From contig NZ_JAMTCF010000006.1 in NCBI RefSeq assembly GCF_024171695.1, positions 62,001 through 126,000 of the forward strand: a stretch of DNA of 64,000 nt, given 5' to 3'. Positions within the stretch are counted from its first letter, which is position 1. Every line of letters begins with the position of its first letter. A program made the translations under genes and the position numbers. This document shows positions 25,587 to 33,184 of this stretch, one piece after another. The notes beneath the pieces are model-generated. The model saw nothing but the letters and a program-made list of their open reading frames with translations, was not told the origin of the DNA and did not search any database. Source of the DNA: Actinosynnema pretiosum (GTDB lineage Bacteria; Actinomycetota; Actinomycetes; Mycobacteriales; Pseudonocardiaceae).

Positions 25587-26662
25587 CCGAACCTCGCCTC
25601 CCGCCCCGCTTCGCGCTGCCGCAGCAGCCAGATGAAGAACGGCACCCCGAACACCGAGGTCACGATGGACAGCGGCAGCTCGGTCGGCGCGAGCACCGTG
25701 CGGGCGGCCAGGTCCATCAGCACCAGGAACACCGCCCCGGTCAGCGCGGCGACCGGCAGCAGCACGCGGTGGTCCGAGCCGACCACCAGCCTGCACAGGT
25801 GCGGCACGATCAGCCCGACGAACGCCACCGCGCCGCTGACCGCGACCACCACGCCGACCACCAGCGAGGTCACCACCAGCATCCGCACCCGGAACCGGGC
25901 GACGTCCAGGCCGAGGGAGACCGCCGTCTCCTCCCCCGCCAGCAGCGAGTTCAGCGGCCTGGCCTGGGTGCGCAGGTAGAGCACGCCCGCGACCACGCAG
26001 GCAGTGGGCACGGCCACGTCGCCCCACTCGGTGGAGCCCAGGCTGCCGAACAGCCACACCAGCACGCCCTGCACGTCGTAGGGGCTGGCGTGCAGCAGCA
26101 GGAGCCCGTAGAGGGCCTGGAACAGGTAGGCCAGCGACACGCCGGCCAGGATCAGCCGGAACGGGGTGACCCGGCCCGCGCGCTGGGCCAGCAGGTAGAC
26201 CAGCAGGGTGGCCACGAGCGCGCCCGCGAACGCGGCCGAGGACAGGCCGAGCCCGGCCGCGGCGGAGGAGCCGACCACCAGCACCAGGACGGCGCCGAAG
26301 GACGCGCCGGAGGAGACGCCGAGCAGGTACGGGTCGGCCAGCGGGTTGCGCACCACGGCCTGGAGCACGACGCCGACCGAGGCCAGGCCCGCGCCGACCA
26401 CGGCGCCCAGCAGGGCCCTGGGCAGCCGGAACTGCCACACGATCTGGTCGTTCACCGGGTCGGCGGGGCGGAACAGGTCGGCGGAGAGGTGGTGCAGGAC
26501 GACCTGCGCGGTCTCCCGCAGCGGGACCCGGACCGGGCCGAGCGAGGTGGCCAGCAGGACGCCGAGCACCACCGCGCCGGACAGGGCCAGCATGACCGCC
26601 GCGCGGGTGGCCGTGCGGGCGGTCGGGGGCGGGGGGTCGGTCGGGGGCGCGGAGGCGGTCAT
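25583..26662 (-). CDS. FecCD-family ABC permease of the metallophore operon
   Basis: 359 residues from ATG 26662, which overlaps the lipoprotein stop as ATGA. About ten membrane helices after a proline-rich cytosolic start (PPTDPPPP). Family signatures: VWQFRLPRALLGAVVGAGLA, VVRNPLADPYLLGVSSGASF, LLAGEETAVSLGLDV and FVGLIVPHLCRLVVGSDHR. Staphylococcal and proteobacterial opine metallophores are imported by Opp/CntABCDF transporters or TonB receptors, so pairing with a FecCD permease is unusual. Confidence 0.92.
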   Translation of the reverse strand: MTASAPPTDPPPPTARTATRAAVMLALSGAVVLGVLLATSLGPVRVPLRETAQVVLHHLSADLFRPADPVNDQIVWQFRLPRALLGAVVGAGLASVGVVLQAVVRNPLADPYLLGVSSGASFGAVLVLVVGSSAAAGLGLSSAAFAGALVATLLVYLLAQRAGRVTPFRLILAGVSLAYLFQALYGLLLLHASPYDVQGVLVWLFGSLGSTEWGDVAVPTACVVAGVLYLRTQARPLNSLLAGEETAVSLGLDVARFRVRMLVVTSLVVGVVVAVSGAVAFVGLIVPHLCRLVVGSDHRVLLPVAALTGAVFLVLMDLAARTVLAPTELPLSIVTSVFGVPFFIWLLRQREAGREARFG

Positions 26663-27768
26663 CGCTCCCCCGAGGTGGTGGTCGGCGGCGCGCCGGGCTC
26701 GGGGTCGAACGCGTCCGGGTGCAGGGTGCGCGCCAGGTCCTCGACCACGTCCACGAACCGCAGGCCGGGGGTGTTCGCGGTGTCGTAGGTCAGGGCGGTG
26801 CGGCGGTCCCGGCTGGCCCGCATCCTCGGGAAGGTCCGGTAGAGGTAGTCGGTCTTGGCCTGGACGTCCCGGTCGTCGTTCGGGCTGGCGCCGACGAGGA
26901 AGACGGCCGGGTCGGTGGCGGCCACCCGCTCCTGGGAGACGTCCAGGAAGCCCCGCCGTCCGCCGCCGACGTCGCCGAAGACGTTGACCCCGCCCGCCAG
27001 GCCGATGACCTCGTCGACGAACGCGTCGCGGGTGCCGGTCATGATCGGGCCCTCGCCGCCGTAGTAGTAGAACACCGGCACGGGGGTGCGCCCGGCGACG
27101 CGGCGCCGCACCTCGGCGACGCGGGCCTTCATCGACTCGACCACACGCGCGGCCTCGTCCTCGACGTCGAAGATGACGCCGAGGTCGGTGAGGGCGCGGT
27201 AGGTGAACCCGGTGCGGACCGGGGTGTCCTCGGGGCAGACCAGGGCGTAGACGCGCGCGCCGATGGCCTGGAGGTCGTCGACGGTGGCCAGTCCGGGGGC
27301 GAGCTGGTCGGGGCCGCCGTACTCGGAGTTGACGTAGGCGAGGAGCAGGTCGGGGCGCAGGCCGAACATCTGCTCCTTGCCGACCGGGACGTAGCTGTCC
27401 GGGGACTCGTCCGGGACCCGCTCGAAGTCGGCGGCCTGCTCGGGCAGCGGCGGGTCCACCGGCTTGATCTGGGCGATGGCCCGCTCCCCCAGGCCGAGGC
27501 CGAAGAACAGCTCCGCCGCGGACTGGAAGCCGAGGTAGACGCGGCCGGGCGCGCGGTCGAAGGTGACCTCGCGGCCGCAGTTCCGCACGGTGACCGGGTA
27601 GTGGCCGGACGGGTCGGGCGGGGTCGTGGCGCCGGTCCGGCCGTCGGTCGCGCACCCGGCGAGCAGGGCGGACAGCGAGAGCAGGGCGACCGCGAGCGGT
27701 CTGCCCCTGGAGTGCCTGGGGAGAGCCACCGCGCTGTGGCCTGTCGTGGACAAGCTCCACCACCTCAT
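26659..27768 (-). CDS. Lipoprotein substrate-binding protein of the metallophore operon
   Basis: 369 residues from ATG 27768. A signal peptide ends in lipobox LLAGC (Cys39); a later GTG is possible but the ATG sits at the original junction with the exporter gene. Class III binding-protein fold: VRNCGREVTFDRAPGRVYLG, ELFFGLGLGERAIAQI, GLRPDLLLAYVNSEYGG, VPVFYYYGGEGPIMTGTRDA, GGVNVFGDVG. Expected to capture the metal-metallophore complex at the membrane surface for the FecCD/FecE pair. A 17-bp tandem duplication covers its start codon. Confidence 0.9.
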   Translation of the reverse strand: MRWWSLSTTGHSAVALPRHSRGRPLAVALLSLSALLAGCATDGRTGATTPPDPSGHYPVTVRNCGREVTFDRAPGRVYLGFQSAAELFFGLGLGERAIAQIKPVDPPLPEQAADFERVPDESPDSYVPVGKEQMFGLRPDLLLAYVNSEYGGPDQLAPGLATVDDLQAIGARVYALVCPEDTPVRTGFTYRALTDLGVIFDVEDEAARVVESMKARVAEVRRRVAGRTPVPVFYYYGGEGPIMTGTRDAFVDEVIGLAGGVNVFGDVGGGRRGFLDVSQERVAATDPAVFLVGASPNDDRDVQAKTDYLYRTFPRMRASRDRRTALTYDTANTPGLRFVDVVEDLARTLHPDAFDPEPGAPPTTTSGER

Positions 27769-27797
27769 CTCGGACTCGGGCTCATCTCGGACTCGGG
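27764..27797. repeat. 17-bp perfect tandem duplication at the exporter/lipoprotein junction
   Basis: CTCATCTCGGACTCGGG occurs at 27764-27780 and again at 27781-27797. Read on the minus strand it duplicates the TGA/ATG junction, so the exporter stop now overlaps an extra ATG opening a six-codon frame (MSPSPR) whose TGA in turn overlaps the true ATG at 27768. Without the duplication the two genes would join by a plain ATGA overlap like the rest of the operon. Confidence 0.9.
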
Positions 27798-29041
27798 TCC
27801 CGACCGGCGGCCGGGGTCAGGGGGGCGGCGCGGACGGTCGCGGCGGCGGCGACGCAGAGCGCGGTGAACAGGCCGAACACCACGGCGGCTCCGGGGTACC
27901 CGCCCGCCGCCAGGCCCGCGCCACCGGCGCCCGCGCCCAGGAACAGGCCCAGGCTCATGCCGGAGGCGTTGACGCTCAGCGCGGCGCCGCGCAGCGCCCC
28001 GCCCCGGCGCACCAGCAGGGTCACCACCGAGGCCACGCCCACCGCGTGGCTGGCGGAGAGCACCGCCGTGCACAGCAGGGCCAGCGGCAGCGCGGGCGCC
28101 AGGTAGACGCCGAACAGGGAGAGCAGCGCGAGCGGCAGGAACAGGTGCAGCGCGCGGCGGGCCCGCAGGTCGGAGCCGGTGGTGTTGACCAGGCGGCCGG
28201 TGATCAGGTTGCCGAGGAAGAACGAGGTGCCGCTGAGCGTCCACACCAGCGCGAACAGGCCGGGTGCGAGGCCGAACCGGTCGGCGTAGAACGGGGCCAG
28301 GTAGGCGAGGTAGCCCTGGAACGCGGCGGCTTGGCCGAACGAGACCAGCAGCAGCGCGCGGGCCCCCGGCACGGCGGCCAGGCCCCGGAACGCCGCGAGG
28401 TAGCCGTGCTGCGGGGCGGGGACGTGCTGCTCGCGGCCGTGGCGGAGCAGCACGGGGGTGAGCGCGAGCGCGAGCACCGCGATGGCGACCAGGTCGCCGC
28501 GCCAGCCCCACCACAGCGCGGGCAGCGCGACCAGCGGCGCGACGAGCGTGGCGGCGAGGGTCTTGGTCGCGGTCACCAGCGTGGCGGCGCGGGCGGCGGA
28601 CGGGCCATCGCCGAACCGGTCGGCCGCCGCCGTGGTCAGCGCCGGGTAGAGCACCGCGTTCGACACGCCCACCAGCAGGCAGAACGCGGCCAGCGCGGGC
28701 AGTTCGGCGACCGTGCCGACCAGGGAGGCGGCGGCGAGCAGCAGCAGGCCCCAGGCGGCGACCCGGCCGGGCGGCGCCCGGCCGATCAGCGGGGCGATCG
28801 CCACGCCCACTAGCACCGCGCCGACCCCGCCCAGGCCGCGCAGCGCGCCGACGGTGGCGTCGGCGTCACCGGCGGCGTCGGCGATGGGGACCAGGAACGT
28901 GCTGTAGACGGTGAAGGGCAGCAGCCCGAGCACCGAGGCGACCAGGGCGGGCAGCACGGCGGCGGCGATGCGCCGGTCGCTCTCGGGGCGCTCGTCGGCC
29001 GTCCGCTCGTCGGGGGCCGCGCTGTCGGGGGCCGCGCTCAC
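27782..29041 (-). CDS. MFS exporter, probable metallophore efflux (CntE-like role)
   Basis: 419 residues from GTG 29041, overlapping the stop of the opine dehydrogenase gene (GTGA). Twelve hydrophobic segments and a short charged N-terminal tail; TVGALRGLGGVGAVLVG, NAVLYPALTTAAADRFGDG and SFFLGNLITGRLVNTTGSDL are typical major-facilitator text. In staphylopine systems the exporter gene cntE accompanies cntKLM, and the position here fits secretion of the finished opine. Substrate is inferred from context only. Confidence 0.87.
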   Translation of the reverse strand: MSAAPDSAAPDERTADERPESDRRIAAAVLPALVASVLGLLPFTVYSTFLVPIADAAGDADATVGALRGLGGVGAVLVGVAIAPLIGRAPPGRVAAWGLLLLAAASLVGTVAELPALAAFCLLVGVSNAVLYPALTTAAADRFGDGPSAARAATLVTATKTLAATLVAPLVALPALWWGWRGDLVAIAVLALALTPVLLRHGREQHVPAPQHGYLAAFRGLAAVPGARALLLVSFGQAAAFQGYLAYLAPFYADRFGLAPGLFALVWTLSGTSFFLGNLITGRLVNTTGSDLRARRALHLFLPLALLSLFGVYLAPALPLALLCTAVLSASHAVGVASVVTLLVRRGGALRGAALSVNASGMSLGLFLGAGAGGAGLAAGGYPGAAVVFGLFTALCVAAAATVRAAPLTPAAGRDPSPR

Positions 29042-30336
29042 CGGGCGCGCCCCAGCTCGGCGCGGATGACGTCGAGGTCCTCGTGGAAGTCGCGCACGGT
29101 GAAGGCGTCCGTGAGCGGCTCGCCCGCGCGGAGCGCGGCGGCGCGGGTGAGGGCGTCCTCGTAGCGGGCGAGGAGCTTGTCGATGGTGGGGCAGGGCACG
29201 CCGAGGTGCCGGGCGACGCCCTGGACGACCTTGGTGCGGTAGTAGTCCTCCTTCGGCATCCTGGGCACCTCCCAGCGGCCATCGGCGTCGCGGAAGAGGC
29301 GGCGGATCGGGATGGCGGAGAAGTCGAAGTAGCGGCCGTCCGCGTCGGGCTCGGAGAACGGGTCGACCAGCAGCGAGGCGTAGCGGACGTACACGAGGTA
29401 GTCCTGGTGCACCGGCGGCAGCTCCTCGAACCGCTCGACGTCCCGGCGGGAGATGCTCTCCGGCCGCACCGGGTAGCTGTCGTCCACCATGAACCGCAGC
29501 AGGTTCACGCCGTCGACGCCCATCCGCGCGACGACGGCGGTGATCTCCCTCCACTGGTTGACGACGTCGTTGACGAGCGCGGGTGAGACCGGGCCCTCGG
29601 GGATCAGCTTGTAGACGTACTTGACCGGTGTGGTCTCGAAGAACACCGCGTTCAGGGTGATCTCGTTCATGAACAGCGCCGGGTGCACGTAGAGGGAGAT
29701 GTTCCTGGTCTCGGCCTCCAGCGGGCCGGAGACGGCCACCGGGTCGACGCCGAGGCCGCGGTGCAGCTCGCGCAGCAGCTCCAGGTTGGGCGTGCTCCCC
29801 CGGTCGGAGCCGAGGTAGAGGCGCTTCTTGATCCCGGCGGTCAGGACGTGGGGTGACGGGGTCCCGTCGGACCAGCGGGTGTCACCGAGGTAGCTGGAGA
29901 GGCTGATCACCTCGGCGTCCGCGCCCAGGTCGCGCAGGCGCCCGCGCACCAGGGCGTGCGAGCCGAACGTCGGCGAGACGAGGACGACGCAGCCGAGGCC
30001 GCGCAGCACCTCGGGGTCGAGGTGGTCGAGCACCGGGGTGTAGGCGTCGGCGGTCACGGCGAGCACGAGCGCGCCCCACCGGCCGGTGACCGCCCCGTAG
30101 CCCTGGAACACCTCGGCCACCGGGTGCTCGCCCGCCGCCGCGCGGTGCTGCTCGTTCTGCACGTCGACGCGGACGGTGCGGCCCGCGCGCTCCAACTCGG
30201 CGAAGAAGGCGGCCGAGCGGGCGGAGCGCCTGCCCGCGACGCCGATCCCGCTCCCCCGCCCCGCGCCGAGCAGGACGGCGAGCTGCGCGGTGGTCGGTCC
30301 GGTCCCGGCGATCAGGACCCGGTGGAAGTCGTCCAT
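29038..30336 (-). CDS. cntM: Opine metallophore dehydrogenase (CntM-like)
   Basis: 432 residues from ATG 30336; an alternative GTG at 30369 would overlap the upstream stop by 4 bp, as elsewhere in the operon. N-terminal Rossmann motif VLIAGTGPTTAQLAVLLGAG, then the family text VVLVSPTFGSHALVRGRL, VISLSSYLGDTRW, GIKKRLYLGSDRG, LYVHPALFMNEITLNAVFFE and KEDYYRTKVVQGVARHLGVP. This is the DUF2338/staphylopine-dehydrogenase family, which reductively condenses the nicotianamine-like CntL product with a 2-oxo acid (pyruvate or 2-oxoglutarate) using NAD(P)H. Which oxo acid is used cannot be read directly. Length matches CntM. Confidence 0.9.
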   Translation of the reverse strand: MDDFHRVLIAGTGPTTAQLAVLLGAGRGSGIGVAGRRSARSAAFFAELERAGRTVRVDVQNEQHRAAAGEHPVAEVFQGYGAVTGRWGALVLAVTADAYTPVLDHLDPEVLRGLGCVVLVSPTFGSHALVRGRLRDLGADAEVISLSSYLGDTRWSDGTPSPHVLTAGIKKRLYLGSDRGSTPNLELLRELHRGLGVDPVAVSGPLEAETRNISLYVHPALFMNEITLNAVFFETTPVKYVYKLIPEGPVSPALVNDVVNQWREITAVVARMGVDGVNLLRFMVDDSYPVRPESISRRDVERFEELPPVHQDYLVYVRYASLLVDPFSEPDADGRYFDFSAIPIRRLFRDADGRWEVPRMPKEDYYRTKVVQGVARHLGVPCPTIDKLLARYEDALTRAAALRAGEPLTDAFTVRDFHEDLDVIRAELGRAR

Positions 30337-30365
30337 CCCTGTTCCGTTCTGCGCACTGGGCGCGG

Positions 30366-31157
30366 TCACGCCTTGGTGTAGAGGGCGACGTCGAAGATGT
30401 GCTCGGGTCGCAGGACCGAACCGGCGCGCACCCACCTGCGGGGGTCGACGGGTCTGGTCGGGTAGTTGAACAGGGACTTCAGGTGGTCCCCGTAGCGCAT
30501 GGCCACGACCACGTCGGGGCGCGTGGTGGCGTGGAGCGCGTCGAGCAGGTCGTACTTCACCGACACGGTGGAGCTGAAGATGACGTGCGTGGCCTCGGCG
30601 GTGAAGGGCAGTTCCGGGAGCGGGGTGGGCTCCAGGGTGATGTCCAGGCCGTCGCCGAGGGTGCGGACGACGCGGCGGCCGAGTTCGACGGCCTCGGGGT
30701 CGATGTCGACGCCGACGACGCGGGCGCCGGTGAGGCGGGCGACGCGCAGCGGGGTCATCGGGAACGAGCCGGAGCCGACGAGCAGGACGCGGGAGTCTGT
30801 GGTGAGGTGGAACGCGCCGAACTCGTCCTCGATGCAGGACTCGACGTTGTCGAAGTAGCCCGCCTTGGCGGTGCGGCCGTCCAGCAGGTCGAGGGCGCGG
30901 TGCTTCTCCATGATCGCGGCGCAGCGGGCGGACGCGGAGCGCAGCTCGTCCACCAGGGGCGCGAACCAGGGCGGGTCGGTGCGCGCGAGCGCGTCCCAGG
31001 CGGCGTGGTGGCGCGGGTCGGTGACGAACGCGGAGTAGTCGCCGACGACGCGATCGACGTCGGGGGCGTGGCGGGTGGTGCCGTCGTAGCTCGCGGCGGC
31101 CCGCCGCAGGGCGGTCAGGTGCCGGTCGAGCAGCGGTCGGAGTTCTGCGGTGCCCAT
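30366..31157 (-). CDS. cntL: Nicotianamine-synthase-like aminobutanoyltransferase (CntL-like)
   Basis: 263 residues from ATG 31157 with AGGAGG just upstream. A helical N-terminal domain is followed by the nicotianamine-synthase Rossmann core: LVGSGSFPMTPLRVA (126-140), a variant of the plant GSGPLP motif, and VGVDIDPEAVELG (149-161), which bind SAM. CntL enzymes transfer the aminobutanoyl group of SAM to histidine; bacterial forms are about 260-270 residues, as here. It sits between the racemase and dehydrogenase genes, the biosynthetic order K-L-M. Confidence 0.88.
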   Translation of the reverse strand: MGTAELRPLLDRHLTALRRAAASYDGTTRHAPDVDRVVGDYSAFVTDPRHHAAWDALARTDPPWFAPLVDELRSASARCAAIMEKHRALDLLDGRTAKAGYFDNVESCIEDEFGAFHLTTDSRVLLVGSGSFPMTPLRVARLTGARVVGVDIDPEAVELGRRVVRTLGDGLDITLEPTPLPELPFTAEATHVIFSSTVSVKYDLLDALHATTRPDVVVAMRYGDHLKSLFNYPTRPVDPRRWVRAGSVLRPEHIFDVALYTKA

Positions 31158-31164
31158 GCTCCTC

Positions 31165-31247
31165 CTGTCCCGGTGGTGCGCTGTCCCGGTGGTGCGCGGT
31201 TCGGCGGCGGATCGGCGGCGGCGGTTCGGCAGCGGATCGGCGGCGGC
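31165..31247. repeat. Two tandem duplications between cntK-like and cntL-like genes
   Basis: CTGTCCCGGTGGTGCG is present twice, at 31165-31180 and 31181-31196. It is followed by a 25-bp unit starting GGTTCGGC twice, at 31198-31222 and 31223-31247, with one mismatch. The duplications fill nearly all of the 96-bp gap between the two genes. Confidence 0.9.
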
Positions 31248-31253
31248 GGTCGG

Positions 31254-32063
31254 CTAGAGGTAGGCCCTCCCCTCGGCCACGACCCGGACGGTGCCCTGGA
31301 CGCGGACGCCGGTGAGCACGCCCCGCGCGTGGTCGGCGGCCACGGTCATCACGCCGCCGGGTTGGCGCACGCGCGTGGTGACGGAGGTCCGGCCCTTCCA
31401 GGCCAGGTAGGCGGCCAGCGCCGCCGCGCCCGACCCGCAGCCGCGCTCCCAGACGGCGCTGCCCAGCAGGGGGACGTGGACGAGCGGGGTGAGGTGGCCG
31501 GAACGCGGTTCGTAGAGCATGACGCCGACCAGCGAGGCGCCCTCGCGCTCACCGAGCCGGGCCGCGAGGCGCTGGGCCCACGCCCTGAGCGCCCGGCCGG
31601 GGCGGCCGGTCTCCACGACCACGTGCAGCGAGTCGTCGTAGCGCACGAGCGCCACCCCGTCCGCGCCGCGCTCCACCGACTCGGGGAGCGGCATGGCCAG
31701 CTCGCAGGTGTACTCGCGCGCGTGCCGCAGGACGCGGCAGCGGACCAGCTCCCGCGCGCCGGAGGCTTCGAGGACGACGTCGACCGGGTGACCGGCGGCC
31801 AGCTCGTCGGGGGGCGCGGCCAGCGCGGCGAGCGCCATGCAGGCGTTGCCGCAGAACTCGCCGCCCGCCATGCGCAGGCTGATGTCGGCGTCGGGTGATC
31901 CGGGCTTGCGCACGAACCCGACCTGCTCGGCGTGCAGGTGCTCGTACGCCATGAGCCGCAGGGCGATGTCCCGGTGCTCCTCCTCGGGGTGCTCGGTGCG
32001 CACCAGGAGGGTCATGTTCTGGGTCGGGTCGAGCTTGACGAAGTCGATCTCACGGCTGATCAA
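31254..32063 (-). CDS. cntK: Histidine racemase / DapF-like epimerase (CntK-like)
   Basis: 269 residues from TTG 32063; no ATG or GTG is available in frame and this start aligns with the N-terminus of CntK (xxxREIDFVKLDPTQNMTLLV). Diaminopimelate-epimerase fold with both catalytic cysteines: GGEFCGNACM (Cys71) and WERGCGSGAAAL (Cys209), plus QPGGVMTV and GTVRVVAEGRAYL. In staphylopine synthesis CntK makes D-histidine for CntL; its presence predicts a D-His-derived opine rather than the L-His-derived pseudopaline. First gene of the operon; it ends 96 bp before the cntL-like start. Confidence 0.88.
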   Translation of the reverse strand: MISREIDFVKLDPTQNMTLLVRTEHPEEEHRDIALRLMAYEHLHAEQVGFVRKPGSPDADISLRMAGGEFCGNACMALAALAAPPDELAAGHPVDVVLEASGARELVRCRVLRHAREYTCELAMPLPESVERGADGVALVRYDDSLHVVVETGRPGRALRAWAQRLAARLGEREGASLVGVMLYEPRSGHLTPLVHVPLLGSAVWERGCGSGAAALAAYLAWKGRTSVTTRVRQPGGVMTVAADHARGVLTGVRVQGTVRVVAEGRAYL

Positions 32064-32100
32064 GGCGGGCCCCCGGTAACCGGGTGATGTCGTGTCCCAC
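32050..32100 (-). CDS. Possible 16-codon leader ORF overlapping the cntK-like start
   Basis: GTG 32100 has the best ribosome site of the region (GGAGGAGGGG, 32113-32104) and opens VGHDITRLPGARLDQP, ending at TGA 32052-32050, after passing the TTG start of the racemase in another frame. It could couple translation of the racemase or act as a regulatory leader. It has no run of one amino acid, so classical attenuation is not indicated. Speculative. Confidence 0.35.
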   Translation of the reverse strand: MGHDITRLPGARLDQP

Positions 32101-32273
32101 CGACCCCTCCTCCAGTCCCGCCGTCCGACCCGGCCGCCAGCTGGGCAGACAGCGCATCGTGAGCAACTCGTTACGGTAAGGGGTCGCTCTCGGAAACGAT
32201 GAAGTTCCACGGCGGCAGTAAGTGTGACGCGCGCCACATTCAGCCGGTCGGACGGAGGAGCGGGACGCGGCGT

Positions 32274-32417
32274 CGCCGACACCCGCTCCTCGGCGGTGGC
32301 CTCCGGGTGCGCGATCCGCAGGTTCTCCTCGACGGCGGCGTCGAGCAGGCACACGTCCTGGAACACGATCGCCAGGTCCCCGAGCAACTCGGAGCGCTCC
32401 CGGTCGCGCACGTCGAC
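32274..32417 (-). pseudogene. Fragment of an ABC exporter nucleotide-binding domain
   Basis: The minus strand reads VDVRDRERSELLGDLAIVFQ then DVCLLDAAVEENLRIAHPEA and TAEERVSA, the Q-loop region of a type-IV ABC exporter ATPase (typical: AIVFQDVYLFD-TIxENIRxGxPDAT). Walker A, signature and Walker B are missing on either side. It is a 48-codon scrap in the 558-bp gap (32064-32621) upstream of the racemase, perhaps left from a former siderophore-type exporter. I see no intact gene or recognisable metal-regulator box in the rest of the gap. Confidence 0.65.
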
Positions 32418-32580
32418 ACGGCGACGTGATGTCACCCGATTCGAGCGCGAGGGGGGGTGACATCGGGCGGGCGCGAGGAATCGTGACGAAAAGGCGCGGG
32501 CCGGGTTCGGCGGCGGAGCGGAAGGCGTAGAACCGGGCGGGAATTCCGTCACGCCGGTTCGTCCACAGCGGACTTCCCGG

Positions 32581-32615
32581 ACGGCCGCCGCCCCGTGCGC
32601 CGGGGTGGCGGCCGT
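32581..32615 (-). terminator. Terminator after the small secreted protein gene
   Basis: ACGGCCGCC (32581-32589) pairs with GGCGGCCGT (32607-32615), with further CCCC/GGGG pairing inside, 6 bp beyond the stop of the gene at 32622. Confidence 0.6.
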
Positions 32616-32621
32616 CGCGCG

Positions 32622-33020
32622 TCAGCAGTACTGCTGGGTCGGCCGGTCGTGGAAGGTCACGCCGGTGACGGTGAACGGCCGGGTGAAGTAGTTCCAGACC
32701 GGGCCGAAGCAGCTCTCGTACCGGCGGTACGTGCCGTCGTCGAGCTTCTCCTCGTACGACACGTGCGCGTAGCGGCCGGTGTTGTTGTAGAGCCGGAACG
32801 CCACCGCCTCACCGCTCCAGTCCTCGGTGGTCCGGATGGTCGGGACGGCGTCGGAGGGCTCGCCGGGGATGACGAAGACGGACCAGGTGCAGAAGTCGGC
32901 GACGTCGCAGTTCGGCGGCAGCGGCGCCGGGATCGGGTCGGCGGACGCGGCGGGGGAGAGAACGGCGAGACTGGCGGAAACGGCGAGCAGGGCGCTGAGC
33001 GCGCGGGACCTCGACCGCAT
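32622..33020 (-). CDS. Small secreted protein of unknown function
   Basis: 132 residues from ATG 33020 with GAGGAGG upstream. A clear signal peptide (MRSRSRALSALLAVSASLAV ... ASA) leaves a mature protein of about 105 residues with four cysteines (NCDVADFCTW, ESCFGPV, terminal QQYC), suggesting two disulfides. Aromatic-rich, beta-type pattern. It recalls actinobacterial secreted inhibitor-like (peptidase inhibitor I36-type) proteins, but I cannot assign it. Confidence 0.75.
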   Translation of the reverse strand: MRSRSRALSALLAVSASLAVLSPAASADPIPAPLPPNCDVADFCTWSVFVIPGEPSDAVPTIRTTEDWSGEAVAFRLYNNTGRYAHVSYEEKLDDGTYRRYESCFGPVWNYFTRPFTVTGVTFHDRPTQQYC

Positions 33021-33184
33021 TCAATTCCTCCTCAACAGGGAATGAACACCTTCGTGGACGCTAGCAGCGCGCTGTGGGCCCGACAACGCTCGACCACCTG
33101 TCGCTTTCCCTCGACGCCCCCTGACTTTTCCGGGAATGCGGCGGTTCGCCATTTCCTCCCCGGCCGTCGCGCGGGTTCGGGGGA

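Noticed and set aside
31165..31247. CRISPR-like or direct-repeat array
   Set aside because: Only two tandem copies of each unit and no spacers. No CRISPR array, tRNA or rRNA gene was seen anywhere in the window.
32064..32260. Zur/Fur/DtxR-type operator upstream of the metallophore operon
   Set aside because: I looked for AT-rich palindromes such as TGAAAATGATTTTCA and found none convincing, although metal control would be expected.
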